Shown here piece after piece: positions 35,929 to 47,800 of a stretch of DNA of 56,659 bases (the first letter of the stretch is position 1; every line of letters starts with the position of its first letter). Source of the DNA: Gammaproteobacteria bacterium (GTDB taxonomy: Bacteria; Pseudomonadota; Gammaproteobacteria; Legionellales; Legionellaceae); contig JAHZKF010000064.1 in NCBI GenBank assembly GCA_022600575.1, positions 1 to 56,659 on the forward strand, in the 5' to 3' direction. A program made the position numbers and the translations under genes. The notes beneath the pieces were generated by a model, which was given only the letters and a program-made list of their open reading frames with translations, searched no databases and was not told the DNA's origin.

Positions 35929-36396
35929 TTAAAAAGCACCGGGTATATAGTCAGAGTAATCTTCATCGTCAGCACAAACTGCTTGCATATCTTCTTCTTC
36001 ACCTTCGCTTGAAACGCTATCCCACTGCTTTTCTTCTTCAGAATAAATATATTGTTCAAGTTCAGCTGTAAACCATTCCATAAAACTATCTAATTTACTA
36101 ATAGGTTCATTATTTTCGTTAAAAATAGGGCTAAATCTATTTCTTGATGAAGGGCTTTCGGTAAGAGACCTTTTTAAAATTAGATTCAGTGATGTCCTCT
36201 CCGTGTGTGAGAGTGAAAACTGATATCTCAGAAGGTTTTCAAAGTCGGTAACTAATGTGTGCTCTGAGCTGATTTGAGTATAAAGAAAATTGAGTCGATT
36301 TCTTTCAGATAACGCGCTAGCGTCAAGGTGGGCTTCATATAGTTCTTTTACTGCTGTTAAAAGGTCAGTTTGTGTTGAGGGTGATAGTATACTCAT
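35929..36396 (-). CDS. small hypothetical protein, paralog 2
   Basis: 155 aa. It aligns throughout with the gene at 35359: LLTAVKELYEAHLDAS, SERNRLNFLYTQI, DFENLLRYQFSLSHTERTSLNLILKRSLTESP, LDSFMEWFTAELEQYIYSEEE, and an acidic tail (EGEEEDMQAVCADDEDYSDY). Predicted helical bundle, no known domain. The leader is the second copy of the repeated noncoding block. The family is unrecognised. Confidence 0.72.
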   Translation of the reverse strand: MSILSPSTQTDLLTAVKELYEAHLDASALSERNRLNFLYTQISSEHTLVTDFENLLRYQFSLSHTERTSLNLILKRSLTESPSSRNRFSPIFNENNEPISKLDSFMEWFTAELEQYIYSEEEKQWDSVSSEGEEEDMQAVCADDEDYSDYIPGAF

Positions 36397-36410
36397 GACT
36401 GTTTTCTCAC

Positions 36411-36464
36411 TATTATTTCAAGCCAAAGGAGAATCCTTCTTATATTGGTGTGAAAGGGTTTAAA
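36411..36464 (-). repeat. duplicated leader upstream of paralog 2
   Basis: Second copy of the block at 35827-35880, ending just before the gene at 36396 (minus strand). Only a few substitutions separate the two copies. Confidence 0.8.
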
Positions 36465-36509
36465 TAAATCGGGGTTCAATTAAAAAAAGTGTAATTTGCG
36501 TGTTAATAC

Positions 36510-36947
36510 TCAACTCATTGAAAGAGCTGGCTCAATCATTAAAGGAGCAGGTACTCTTATTGCGCCTGGGTGTTGCTCGAGTAATACGGTTTCATCCGTG
36601 AGTATTTTATCTAGAGCAGAACCAAAGTGATTAATAAAGGCGTTCGTTTTTTCTTGGAAATCTTCTTCACGTGGGTAGAACCTTTGTGTCAGGTTCAGAG
36701 GGCTTATGTCATTAAAAGTTCTATCGAAAGCCCTGGTAATGTCTTCTTTTTGCAATGCAGTTAATTCATTAACCGCATTGATGCACTCAGCGAATGCTTC
36801 TTCTACTCTCATATCTAATACAGATGAGGCAGTAAAAGGATTATATCTAGAGGTTACCGTGGCGTGGGATACGGAAAGATAAGCCTTATAAAAGGTACAT
36901 ACGTTGTCTAAGATGGTTCTTTTTAGCTCTTTCGCTGATACAGTCAT
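36510..36947 (-). CDS. small hypothetical protein, divergent paralog 3
   Basis: 145 aa. It shares the opening pattern (ELKRTILDNVCTFYKAYLSVS; compare TKRELLAKVRLLYSAYVKA), a central helix with TALQKEDITRAFDRTFNDISP and a late DFQEKTNAFINHFGSALDKIL, but has lost the acidic tail, ending in PAPLMIEPALSMS, and lacks the duplicated leader. Probably the oldest member of the array. No known domain. Confidence 0.62.
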   Translation of the reverse strand: MTVSAKELKRTILDNVCTFYKAYLSVSHATVTSRYNPFTASSVLDMRVEEAFAECINAVNELTALQKEDITRAFDRTFNDISPLNLTQRFYPREEDFQEKTNAFINHFGSALDKILTDETVLLEQHPGAIRVPAPLMIEPALSMS

Positions 36948-37036
36948 AATTACCTGCTCGTGTAGGATAAATCTTAACCCAAAATAAAATAAGGGCGAAA
37001 TGATATCATAAAGTTCAACGAAAAATCAACGCCACC

Positions 37037-37065
37037 TTGTTTTTTTTGAGGTTTTTACTTAAAAT
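37037..37065 (+). promoter_or_regulatory. probable sigma70 promoter of prfC
   Basis: TTGTTT (37037-37042) and TAAAAT (37060-37065) are 17 bases apart, 26 bases before ATG 37092. The -35 matches only partly. Confidence 0.4.
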
Positions 37066-37091
37066 GCGAGCCTTCTTTCTTGGGGTTGTTC

Positions 37092-38675
37092 ATGTCTGAC
37101 TTTTATTGTGATTTCACAAAGCGTCGTACGTTTGCCATTATTTCGCATCCTGATGCGGGTAAAACAACGGTAACCGAAAAGCTTTTGCTTTTTGGGGGCG
37201 CTATTCAAATGGCAGGTACTGTTAAAGGTCGAAAAGCCTCTCGTCATGCTACGTCAGATTGGATGGCAATGGAGAAAGAGCGGGGTATTTCTGTGACAAC
37301 CTCTGTGATGCAGTTTGTTCATTTAGACCATATAATGAATTTGCTCGACACACCAGGTCATGAAGATTTCTCAGAAGATACCTATCGTACTCTAACAGCT
37401 GTTGATTCTGCTTTAATGGTCATTGATGTTGCCAAAGGAGTTGAAGAGCGCACCGTTAAGTTAATGGACGTGTGTCGCTTGCGTGACACACCGATTATGA
37501 CTTTTATTAATAAATTAGACCGTGAAGGGCGTGAACCTATTGATTTGCTGGATGAAATTGAAACCGTTTTAAATATTCAATGTGCGCCGGTAACCTGGCC
37601 TGTGGGCATGGGCAGCCGCTTTAAAGGGATTTATCATCTTTATCAAGATCGCGTGTTTTTATATCAATCGGGTAAAAATGCTGAAAAGCAAACAGCATGT
37701 GTGATAGAAGGGTTAGATAACCCTGAACTAGATGTGCTTTTAGGTGAAGATGGAGCACAAGAATTACGCGATGAAATTGAGCTTGTAAAAGGGGCATCGC
37801 ATGCCCTAAATTTAGAAGATTATCTGGCCGGAAAATTAACGCCTGTTTATTTTGGTTCTGCGATTAATAATTTTGGGATTGAAGCGTTACTAGATGATTT
37901 TGTAGGCTTTGCACCACCACCACAAGCGCGTGAAACCAAAGAGCGATTGGTTAAGCCTGAAGAAGCGCCATTAACAGGCTTTGTCTTTAAAATTCAGGCT
38001 AATATGGACCCGAAACATCGCGATCGCATTGCGTTTATGCGTGTTTGCTCCGGAAAATTCAAAAAAGGCATGAAGGTTAAACACCTGAGACTCGGAAAAG
38101 ACTTAACCCTTGGCAATGCGTTAACCTTTATGGCAAGCAGCAGGGTGCATGCAGATGAGGCCTTTCCTGGGGATATTATTGGTTTGCATAACCATGGCAC
38201 CATTCGGATTGGTGATACTTTCACTGAAGGCGAAAAATTAAAGTTCACAGGAATCCCTAATTTTGCGCCAGAGCTATTCCGTGCTGTACGCTTAAAAGAC
38301 CCGCTCAAAAGCAAAGCATTACTGAAAGGTTTAATCGAGCTTTCAGAAGAAGGAGCAACCCAAATTTTCCGTCCATTGGCTCGCAATGATTTAATTTTAG
38401 GGGCTGTGGGTGTGCTTCAATTTGATGTGGTGGCACATCGCCTTAAGTATGAATACAACGTTCAGTGTGTATATGATGCAGTGAATGTATCTTGTGCCCG
38501 TTGGGTGTATGCAGAAGATGAGAAAGCATTGGCTGAGTTTAAAGCCAAAGCCGAAGACTATTTAGCACTCGATGGGGGAGATGCATTAATGTACCTTGCG
38601 CCAACACGGGTTAACTTAAGCTTGGCAGAAGAACGTTATCCTAAGATTCGATTTGTCGCAACGCGTGAGCATTAG
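37092..38675 (+). CDS. prfC: peptide chain release factor 3
   Basis: 527 aa from ATG 37092, matching the E. coli length of 529; an upstream start at 37080 would add four residues. Translational GTPase: G1 SHPDAGKTT (18-26), effector region [14 protein letters not shown] (G2), G3 DTPGHEDF, G4 NKLD, then domain II and the RF3-specific C-terminal domain. It recycles RF1 and RF2 from the ribosome after peptide release. Monocistronic; followed by a repeat region. Confidence 0.96.
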   Translation: MSDFYCDFTKRRTFAIISHPDAGKTTVTEKLLLFGGAIQMAGTVKGRKASRHATSDWMAMEKERGISVTTSVMQFVHLDHIMNLLDTPGHEDFSEDTYRTLTAVDSALMVIDVAKGVEERTVKLMDVCRLRDTPIMTFINKLDREGREPIDLLDEIETVLNIQCAPVTWPVGMGSRFKGIYHLYQDRVFLYQSGKNAEKQTACVIEGLDNPELDVLLGEDGAQELRDEIELVKGASHALNLEDYLAGKLTPVYFGSAINNFGIEALLDDFVGFAPPPQARETKERLVKPEEAPLTGFVFKIQANMDPKHRDRIAFMRVCSGKFKKGMKVKHLRLGKDLTLGNALTFMASSRVHADEAFPGDIIGLHNHGTIRIGDTFTEGEKLKFTGIPNFAPELFRAVRLKDPLKSKALLKGLIELSEEGATQIFRPLARNDLILGAVGVLQFDVVAHRLKYEYNVQCVYDAVNVSCARWVYAEDEKALAEFKAKAEDYLALDGGDALMYLAPTRVNLSLAEERYPKIRFVATREH

Positions 38676-38680
38676 CCTTT

Positions 38681-38841
38681 GACGTCGTTGCGAGGAACTT
38701 CGTTGCGCGGTAATCTCGGGGTTAAAAATCCTTATGTTAAATACCCATTCTAAAAAAGCAGATTGCCGCACCACTCGCTACGCTCGGGTTCGCAAAGACG
38801 GCATAGATATTGTGAGTGCCGGGGTCAGGCTTGACCCCGAA
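38681..38841. repeat. dispersed MITE-like repeat and a 24-base palindrome
   Basis: GACGTCGTTGCGAGGAACTT (38681 on) and GATTGCCGCACCACTCGCTA...GGGTTCGCAAAGACGGC (38761-38802) are the two halves of a dispersed repeat seen again at 56389-56488. It is of the type CGTCATTGCGAGC...GCAATGACGGC found in many Legionellales and Rickettsiales. A separate palindrome GGGGTCAGGCTTGACCCC lies at 38821-38838. No gene is present between prfC and the giant gene. Confidence 0.75.
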
Positions 38842-38845
38842 GTAC

Positions 38846-41800
38846 TTACAAGTCAAGCTTAGTGTTATGTTCTTCATCATTAGGTGGTGGCGCCGCTGGC
38901 CTGCCTTCTTGAAATGCCTTTTTAAGTTCTATAAATCGAGTTGCTGCAGGTGGCTCTTTTACCGCCTGTAAGGCCTCTATTTTTGATTCTATTTCTTCCA
39001 TAATTTCTGTGGTTCGAGCATCTTTCACAACGTTTTTTTTAGCAGCTAAAATGTCTGCTTGCTCAAGCAGTCCTAACACCATAGCACCTTTATTTTGCTC
39101 ATCTAGCGTTTGTTCTTTAGCAATTTTATCAATAATAGATTTAAATTGTTCAAGCTTTTGATTTAAAGACATCTCACTATCAACGCTAATTTTCATAGAT
39201 GCTAAAATGAGCCAGGCTGGATTTTTTTGGTTATTGGTATCGCCATCCTTGAAAGCATCATGCAATCCCTGTAGATCAAATTCTTCAGGATTTAAGCGGT
39301 CATCTGGTTTCATAGCGTCGTCTTCATCATCGTCTTCATCTTCACCTAATCCCAAACTTTCTCGTACAACCTCAAATTGCTGATTTATATACTGTCTTGT
39401 AAAAGTTTCAGGAAGCAGTTCTCCTAGAACATCGGGTGGAGGCGAAGCAAATAAAGCCAAAGGATTTGGTGTAACGCTTGCTGGTTTATTTGGAGCAACT
39501 GTAAGCAATAATGGTCGTAGTGTTTCAGCTAAGAAAGGATCGTCCGGAGGTAGTTTAAAGTTTTTGTTGCCTAAGTCGTCTCCATTGTCGCCAGTCTTTT
39601 TGGTGTATTTATCTAGGATTGATTGAGTTTGCTCCTCATTTAAAGCGATATTCAACTCGTTACCACCACTCTTTTCTTGATAGATAAGCTTATGTTCTTC
39701 TGTGTTTAACTTATAATAAGGATGCTGAAAAGATGCGCTTTCAGTTGGATTGATGTAAATTGTAACCTCTTGTTGGGTTGAAGGCGCTCTGCTTCTTCCG
39801 ATATTGGCCATAGCCTTGTCTAATATTCCCATCAACCCTTGCTCTTCCTCTTGCTCTCGCTCCTTAGGAGGTGCTAACTCTTTTTGGTCTTCCTTTTTTA
39901 TTAACGCATTCACTCCTCCATGATTTTTTAGTTGATCCATCAGACTGACACCAGTATTAGCCGTAGGGGAAGGAGGAGAAGTATTGACTGTGGGTTGAGG
40001 AGGAAGGGGAGGTGGTGCTTGCTTTTGTGAAGCCGCAGCTTTACTCGCCTCAAATAACTCGCTTATTTTGGCAAAAAATGCTGCGTTGGCTTGCCTATTT
40101 AAACTTAAATCAGCACCGATATGCTCTGCGAGTTCATAAGGCTCATGATCATCATCACTAAAATCATCATCATCTGACTGAGCGTCGTCAAATTTTTTTC
40201 TAATTACTTCTTCAACTTCAACTGGCATTTCAATGCTTGTAGAAACGCTAATATTTTCATGATATTCAAGAGTATGTGTGTCAAGCTTTAAGAGATAGTA
40301 TGGAAAAGGGGGCTTTTTACCTATCTCTTCTTCGGCTATTTCTATGTATATTTTAATGCTTCCTTCTTTATCGTCGTGTTCTTCTGGTCTTATCCCTGCG
40401 TTTATAACACGCATTCCTTCTGCTACCTCAGCATTCCTTATTTGTGCAAACATTTGTTGAACTATCTTACCATCTTTTTCAAAATTATCTTTTATTCCCT
40501 TATAGATTTCTTTGATCAATGTAGTTTTATCTTCAGAACTTAAGTTTGTGTTAGCGTTAATCCGAGCAATGATTGGTTTATAATATTCATATTTATCGTT
40601 TTCGTTAAGTGCTGTATTTTCAAAAATTGGGGTAATAATATCAAGAATTTCAGTAGAATTAGAAGCATTTGTTTGAGCATTGATACGTGCTAGCGCGTTG
40701 GAAAGCATTCCCTCTGGGGTGTATGGTTTTAGTTTTTTTTGTACGGCAGACTGTATTAGTGTGAATTTTTGTAATGTTTTTGCACCAGGAATTGATGTTT
40801 CTGCTCGTTTAAGTACTGCTGTAACTAAGGTGGTTTTAGTTTCAGGCGTTAAAGCCTCGTTATCAATAATGGAATCTGCTATTTCTCTAGTCAGGTCTAT
40901 TTTTGGGGTTGGAAGAAAATTGGGGTTGGCAAGAACGGGGGTAATGATAGGTAAAATATTCCCAATTGTATAGCCTTCAAGAGATTTGCTGATAGCCATT
41001 AAAGCCGTATTTACTCTTATTTTTTCTGTTTCAAAATCTTCCTCTTCTTCCTCTTCGTCGTCGAAATCTTCTTCCTCTTTATTAGAGACATTGTTTTTAA
41101 GGTCAGTGATTTGCGTAACCAAAGCAGCTTTAGCTTCTGGAGTTGAATGCTCATTAACAAAATCAATGATTCCTTGATAAATATCAGCTATCACTTCTTC
41201 AGAAAGTTCGGCATCCTCTTTAATAATAGGCTGTGTCAGTTGTTTAATAAGTTCAATATCTAATTTATTATCAGCATTAGCTAACCGCATTGCAGAGTGA
41301 ATAACGCCGGAAATTATTTTAGATGTAATGTTTAGATCACGCGTAGTATCGTCTAAAATATCATTTATTATATTTACATGTTTTGAAATTTTGTTTTCGA
41401 AAGAAGCATCGGCAGCAAACTGATACTTCTCCAAGAGTTTTGAAACATTCTCAGCGGCGCAAAGCTCAGAATGAAGATAGAAACCCTGTAAAACAAACAG
41501 AGAAACAAAGTTATTAATAAGAGCATCTTTATTTGTTAGCTTAGAATCGTTAATTAAATCTAAAGTTTTTATAATCGCCTCAAATTTATTGGTATCAGAG
41601 TATTTCTTTGAATTTAAAATTTCACTTAATATTGTTTGGATATGTTCGTCTGTTAGAGGAGATGCTTCGTTAGCAGCGTTAATGCTGTTTTCAATAATTT
41701 GAATGATTAAATCAAATTGTTTATTTCCTTTTTCTGTATCCAGTTCATTAATGGTTTCTATATAAAGGTCAATTTTTTCATTTAAAGAAAGGTCCTCATT

Positions 41801-44800
41801 AGGCTTAGCAGCGATTGCCATTACTTTTAAAATAGACCATACATATTCATGTCCTAAATAATTTAGTTCGTCTATATTAAAATTTTCAGGATTTAATTTG
41901 TCTCCTTTATTTTTAAGGCCTAATGCATTACGGATTTCTACTTGCCATCTTAAATTTGCACTGTCAGTACCTACATCAGGAAATAAAGGTTCTATGGTAA
42001 ATTCAGGAGGAAGTTGACCTATTAAAGCTGCATTTGGTGTTCCCTCAAATAGTTCGGCTAAATTATGGTTAGGTGTTTGATTAAAAAGAATAGGGGGTAG
42101 GCCAACTGCTTCGGGATTAATCATTTCCATTAGCTCAGCGCCCAGCCCGCCGTGCCCTAAAAAAATATCATCTAAGCTGTCTTCTTCGTTCTCATATAAG
42201 TCGTCGTCTTCTTCTTCGTCCTCATATAAGTCGTCGTCTTCTTCTTCTTCTTCGTCGTCCTCATAATCCTCTAGTTCAGGAGTAGCGTTTCTAATCTTCT
42301 CAAGTAATTGTTCATAGTCAGTTAATAGTTTATCCTCTCGAATAACCTCAGATAACCCTTCAAAAAGACTATCATCATCCTGGTGATTAGTTTCCAACTT
42401 TTTAAGGATCTCCTGATAAGCTGCTATTCTATTTTGTGATGAAAGGTCAGCTTCAGATGTGAGTGAAATTGCCATCATTTGTAAAATAAGTAGGCCTGAA
42501 AGGTTGTTGGCTTGGTATAAGTCTTTTAATTTTTCACGGTTGAAATGCTGAGGTTTTAATTCAGGCTCGTCAGCTGTAAGTCCTAAAGCTGCTTTATAAT
42601 CTTCTTTTTCTTTACGTCTTATTTCTGGCCTTAAAAGATTTTTCTCATCATCATCAAATAAATGTTCTGTTGTAAATTCTTTAGGGAGTAAATCAATATC
42701 ACTCTGAGCTTCTGGATTATAAAGGATTGCTGGTAGGCCGACTTTTTTTGCGTCAGATACACTACTGTATGTTCTCTTTCTAGGAGAGGCAGGAGGAGGT
42801 GGTGGCGGTACTTTGGCTTTTATAGCAATTAGGATGGCATTACTTTCTTCACTTGCATCAGGAGGAAGTTCTCCCATATTCCTAATAACTGTTTGAGCTA
42901 AACTATTTCGACTGTCTAAATTAGACTCATCGATAATGAAATTAATAACTTGTCGCATCACTTTCATTCGAGTTTCTAAAGAAAACGAGTTACCGCGTTC
43001 TTGATCTACAATAGAGGCTACTATTTGGCCGACGTTATCTATATTCAGCGCATTAGCCGCTTTAGCTTTTTCTAAACAGTCTTTAACAATTGCAGCCAAT
43101 GTTGCATCAAGATCCTCATGATCAGCATGATCTTGATTTAACTTATCAATGGTATCTACATAAGCTGCGATTCTGTTATCTAAAGAAAGATGCTCATTAG
43201 CAGTAAGAGCTATTATTTGTAATATAAGCCAATTAGAGTCCTTATCAGTAGTATATAAATCTTGTAATGTTGCTACATTAAATTGAATTGGGTCTAATGC
43301 ATGACCGATGTCTTCAAGTCCTAAAGCGGTTTTAATTTGTTCGTGTTTAGAAGTATCTTCTTTAGGAAATAACCTTTCTCTTGTGAAGTCTTCTGAAAGT
43401 AAACCGATTAATGATGGGGCTGCTGATGCCTCAAAAAGAGGCGCTAAATCCTTTTTTCTTGCTAGTTCCTCCTCTGCTTCGACAACTTTCCTCTCTATAT
43501 CACTTATATCGAGTTTTGTCTCGTTAGCTGCTAGTTTGGTATAAATGTCGCGGGTTAATATAACTTTCTCTTCGTCGTCTAAGCTTAAGCTATTAAGGAT
43601 AGTATCAATTACCTCCGTATAAAGTTTTTTTCGGTTTTCGGGACTCTCAATATTACCAATAGCTTTTATGATGTTTTCAATTAATTTCTCAGGATTATCC
43701 TCATTCTCAGCCAACCTCATTGCTTTTTGAAGAAATGTAGATGCCATAAGAAGTTGTTCTTCAATGATTACTGATGTGCTTGTAGCAACGAATTCAATTA
43801 GTTCTTGATAAAGTTCAATTTTATCTTCTTCTGATAACTGTTCGAGGGTAGCATCATCAATAGGTTGAAAGAGGTATGAAATATTTCTAAGCGTGAACAT
43901 AGTTTCTTCATTTTCTTCATCAAGCCAATTTAGAGCCTCAGAAAGTTTATCTTTAACGTCCCGATTATTATTAACAAGTTCAGTAATTTCTCTTTGATAT
44001 GTTACAAGTTGGTCTTCCTCGTAATCGTTGTCTTCCTCTTCAGGCACAGGAGGAGGTGGTGGAGCTGCTTTTAAAATTGGAGCATCTTTCATTCCGACCA
44101 AAATTGCAGAACTCCCTGCATTTGGAAGTTTTTCTGCTTTATCTACAATGTGTTGAGCTAATATTGGGGTATTAGCGAAGGCGGGTACTTTTGCGATAAT
44201 CGAGTCCATTAACGCTTGATGCGCTTTCATTTGAGTTTCGGGAGTAAAATTAGTACCAGCCTTAGAAATAGGCGCAAGCATGTTATCGATTTGAGCGTTA
44301 GTTAAGGTTCCAGTTTTAGTAATGCAGTTTTGAATGATTTCAGTCAATTTTGCATCAATATCATCATGAGTAGGATAATGTTCATTTAGTTTATCGATGA
44401 TAGTTATATAAGCTGTGATTCTGGCGTCTAAAGCAAGGACTGTTTCAGGTTCGTTAGCGACAGCTATTATTTCTGCAGCAAGCGAGTCAAATTCTGGGAT
44501 TACAGGAGGAGGTGGTGGTGGGTTTAAGATTGAATTAGCTTTCATTTTGTCCAGGATTGCAGGACTTTCTGCATCTGGAGTAATGGCTTCTGCTTCAGTA
44601 ACAATATGTTGAGCTAATATTAGGGTATAAGGGAAGGATTTTTTTGCAATCATTGAATCCATTGCTGCTTGATAAGCGCTCATTTTAGTTTTGGCAGTAA
44701 ACTTATCACCAGTAGCAATCGGTGCTAGCATTGTATCGACTTGATCGGGAGTTAAGGTTTCAGTTTTATTAATGCAGTCTTGAATGATTTCAGCCAATTT

Positions 44801-47800
44801 TGCATCAATATCATCATGAGTAGGATGATGTTCAGTTAGTTTATCGATGATACCTGCATAAGCGGTTATTCTGTTATCTATATTACGCTCAGCCTCAGAT
44901 TCGTTAGCGACAGCTATTATTTCTGCAGCAAGCGAGTCAAATTCTGGGATTACAGGAGGAGGCGGCGGCGAAGCTAAAGCTGAAAGTGGTTTATCAAGAT
45001 TCTTTATAAACTTTTCATATTCAGCAATTAATGGATTTGGATCGCGTCCGAAGCCAAACAAAGCTTTTGCTTGCTCTGCTCTGCTAGGCGTATCTAATTT
45101 TTTAATCACGGTCAATATCTGTTCACATAGCAGGGCTATATTTCCATGTTCAGCAATTAAGCTTGGCGCTTTAGCTTTCTGCTCATCTTTGATGATTTGT
45201 AGTACTTGGGCAGCAAGTCTTCTACTTTCAATTGTTTTATCAGTTTTACCGAGTTTTCCTGCTTCAATTGCCATAATAGTTGTCTTACAAGCGTTTACTT
45301 TTTTTTCTAACGTAATATCGTCAGTAATGGGCTGTATGGTGCGTAGGACAGTCCATAGTGGACTCCAACTTGCGTTAGCCACGTTAAGTTGTGAAAGTTC
45401 ATAAAGTTTATCATTATCAAATTTAGAAGGGTCAAGTAAGCCATCTAAAATGAGGGATGGTCCAAGGGAATCTTTGCCACCAAGTGCTCTGTATATTTTC
45501 TCTGCTGTGTCTCGGTCGTCTTCTATTATTTCGAGTTTACCAGCGGTATTTAGATTGAATATGTTAGGATATATTACAGGGAGTATATCTCTTAGGTATC
45601 CGTCTACTCTATGTGGATATTTTTTTGCACTTAATTTAGTCCATCCTGAACTGTGACTATAATTTATAAGGGAGCGAAGGAAGTGTTCTTCTTGGGTTAA
45701 CCCTTTAGGTGTTTCTTTAAGCGTATCTTGTGCTTCCATTCTGCCATTAAATCTATTTCCCATTAGGTCTACACTATCAAAAGGAGCATCAAAAATTGCG
45801 TTTGCCGAAGTCTCACTTCTTGATGGTAATTTTCCATATGCTTTCCTAATACCTTTCAAGTTCTCTACAATATATCCAATACGTTGGGGTGGCTTTACGA
45901 AGATATTACTAAAAACGGCGGATTGAGAGTTTGTCAATCCACATTTCTCGGGAATTTTACTCATTGCCTCATTTCTTAGGGAAAGTGCTTGTATGCACAA
46001 CGCATATTCTTTGAATTCCTCTGACTGGTAGAGTTTAGCGATCTCCGTAGCCATTTCGTCCCGAGAGAGGACGTCATTTTGTAATAACGTATCAATAGAA
46101 AGTTTTTGATAAGCCGTGATTAAAGCATCAGTCATTTTTATATAGCTACGGACTTCATTAATATCTTCAGGACTTAAATGGCTATTGTCGAGTAAAACAG
46201 GAAGGATAAGGGGGGCAAGTGAAGCGTCGGCAACAAAACGTTCTTCTTTGACTAAAAGTTGGCTGACCACAAAACTAAATCTCCCAGGATCATCAGTTTC
46301 ACTTTTGTACTTATCAAACCAAGCTTGCTTACGTGCTAAGAGAGCCTCTGCTGGTGTTTCTTCCGACATTGCTGAAAGTGCATCAAAATGACGTTCTAGT
46401 TCACTTTGGTAGAATGTATCTTGAGATGAGTAAGTATTGCTAAAAAAAACGTTGCCAACCACTCCTTTTTTACTAAGTAGATGCACAACACTCCTTATAA
46501 AGGTAGGGTTTTCTTCAGCGATTTTAATGGCTTTCCAATATGCGTCAAGTACTTGCCTTCTATCGTCGTTAGAAGGGAGTGTTTTTTTCGAAAGCAAGAT
46601 AAGGGGATCGAATACTTCTGTACGGAGTTCATCACGTACTTCTAATTCAGTGGTTAAATTACGAGGTTTTTTCTCGGAACTCTTTCTTTTTGGGGTGAGC
46701 CCTTTTGGCTCGCGAACAACGACCGGGCCAATGGATGAAATGGATTTAGCCGGGGCAGGAGGTAGTATAGCTTTTTTAGCAATAAAAGCGGTTGTGGTTA
46801 ATTCTTCAGAAGCTTTGGAAAGTTTGGTATCTTTTTTTGGGCCGCGTCCTACCATCGTTGTTAAAGCACCGTGTACTTCTGTATGTTTTTCAGCTTCCCA
46901 TTTTACAATTCTTGATTGCATATTCGAGAATTTGCTTTTAATGAGTGCTTGTTCTTCTGCTTGATGAGTCGATATTACATCAGGATGATCTTTATTTGGA
47001 TGCAGATAAAAATCTGATGAAATGGTTTGAAATTTATTTTTTCTCATTACTTGTATTGCAGCATTGGCAACGTTTAAACCAAGGTTTGTTGCCTTTATGG
47101 GGCCTAATTTTTTATCAGCAATAAGTTGAGTTACTTCTTCGTAAGCACTGATTTTATCGCTTAAAGAAAATTCATTTGAGGCCACAGGTTTCATGCTTTT
47201 TAAAACGACCCATAAAGGGTTATCAGACTCACTGCTTGCTAGCTCATCAAGGGCTTCTTTATCAAATCTACTTGGGTCTAAAAGTCCGCGAGGTTGTGTG
47301 GGATCGGGATCTTCAAGGTGTAAGCCAAGGGCTTTTCTCATCAGTTCTAATGTGTGTTCGTCATCATCAATCGGGGATAGATTTCCGTCATGATCTAAAG
47401 TGAATCTATCTGGATAAGCTTCTGTTAAGACGGTCTTTAAATAGGTATTGATATCTTTGACTTCATCTTTTTTTGTTTTTCTATCTGTTTGACGTGCATC
47501 GGTTTCACTATTTAGGTTGAGTAACAATAGTGAGCGGAGCACAGCTGTTTTTTTATCCATTTTTCCGGAAGAAAAGAGAGATGATTTAACTTTGACAGGC
47601 CATTTTTGAAAATGCCTGATAGTACGTGTTTGTAAATAAACGGATTTTGCTTTGTCTATGACAGGCTTTATGCCTTCTTGAAAGTCAGTATCACTACTTT
47701 CTTTTTCTATTTTTCTGAGTTGTTTAGGGAGACTTCGAATATTTTGTTGAGGGGTTGCTGCTAACGCATGGGTTTCTGGGGGCAGGTCAATGCGACTGAT

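Noticed and set aside
46437..46964. 175-aa plus-strand frame within the giant gene
   Set aside because: Ser-rich antisense shadow of a low-complexity coding region, with no promoter or ribosome site.
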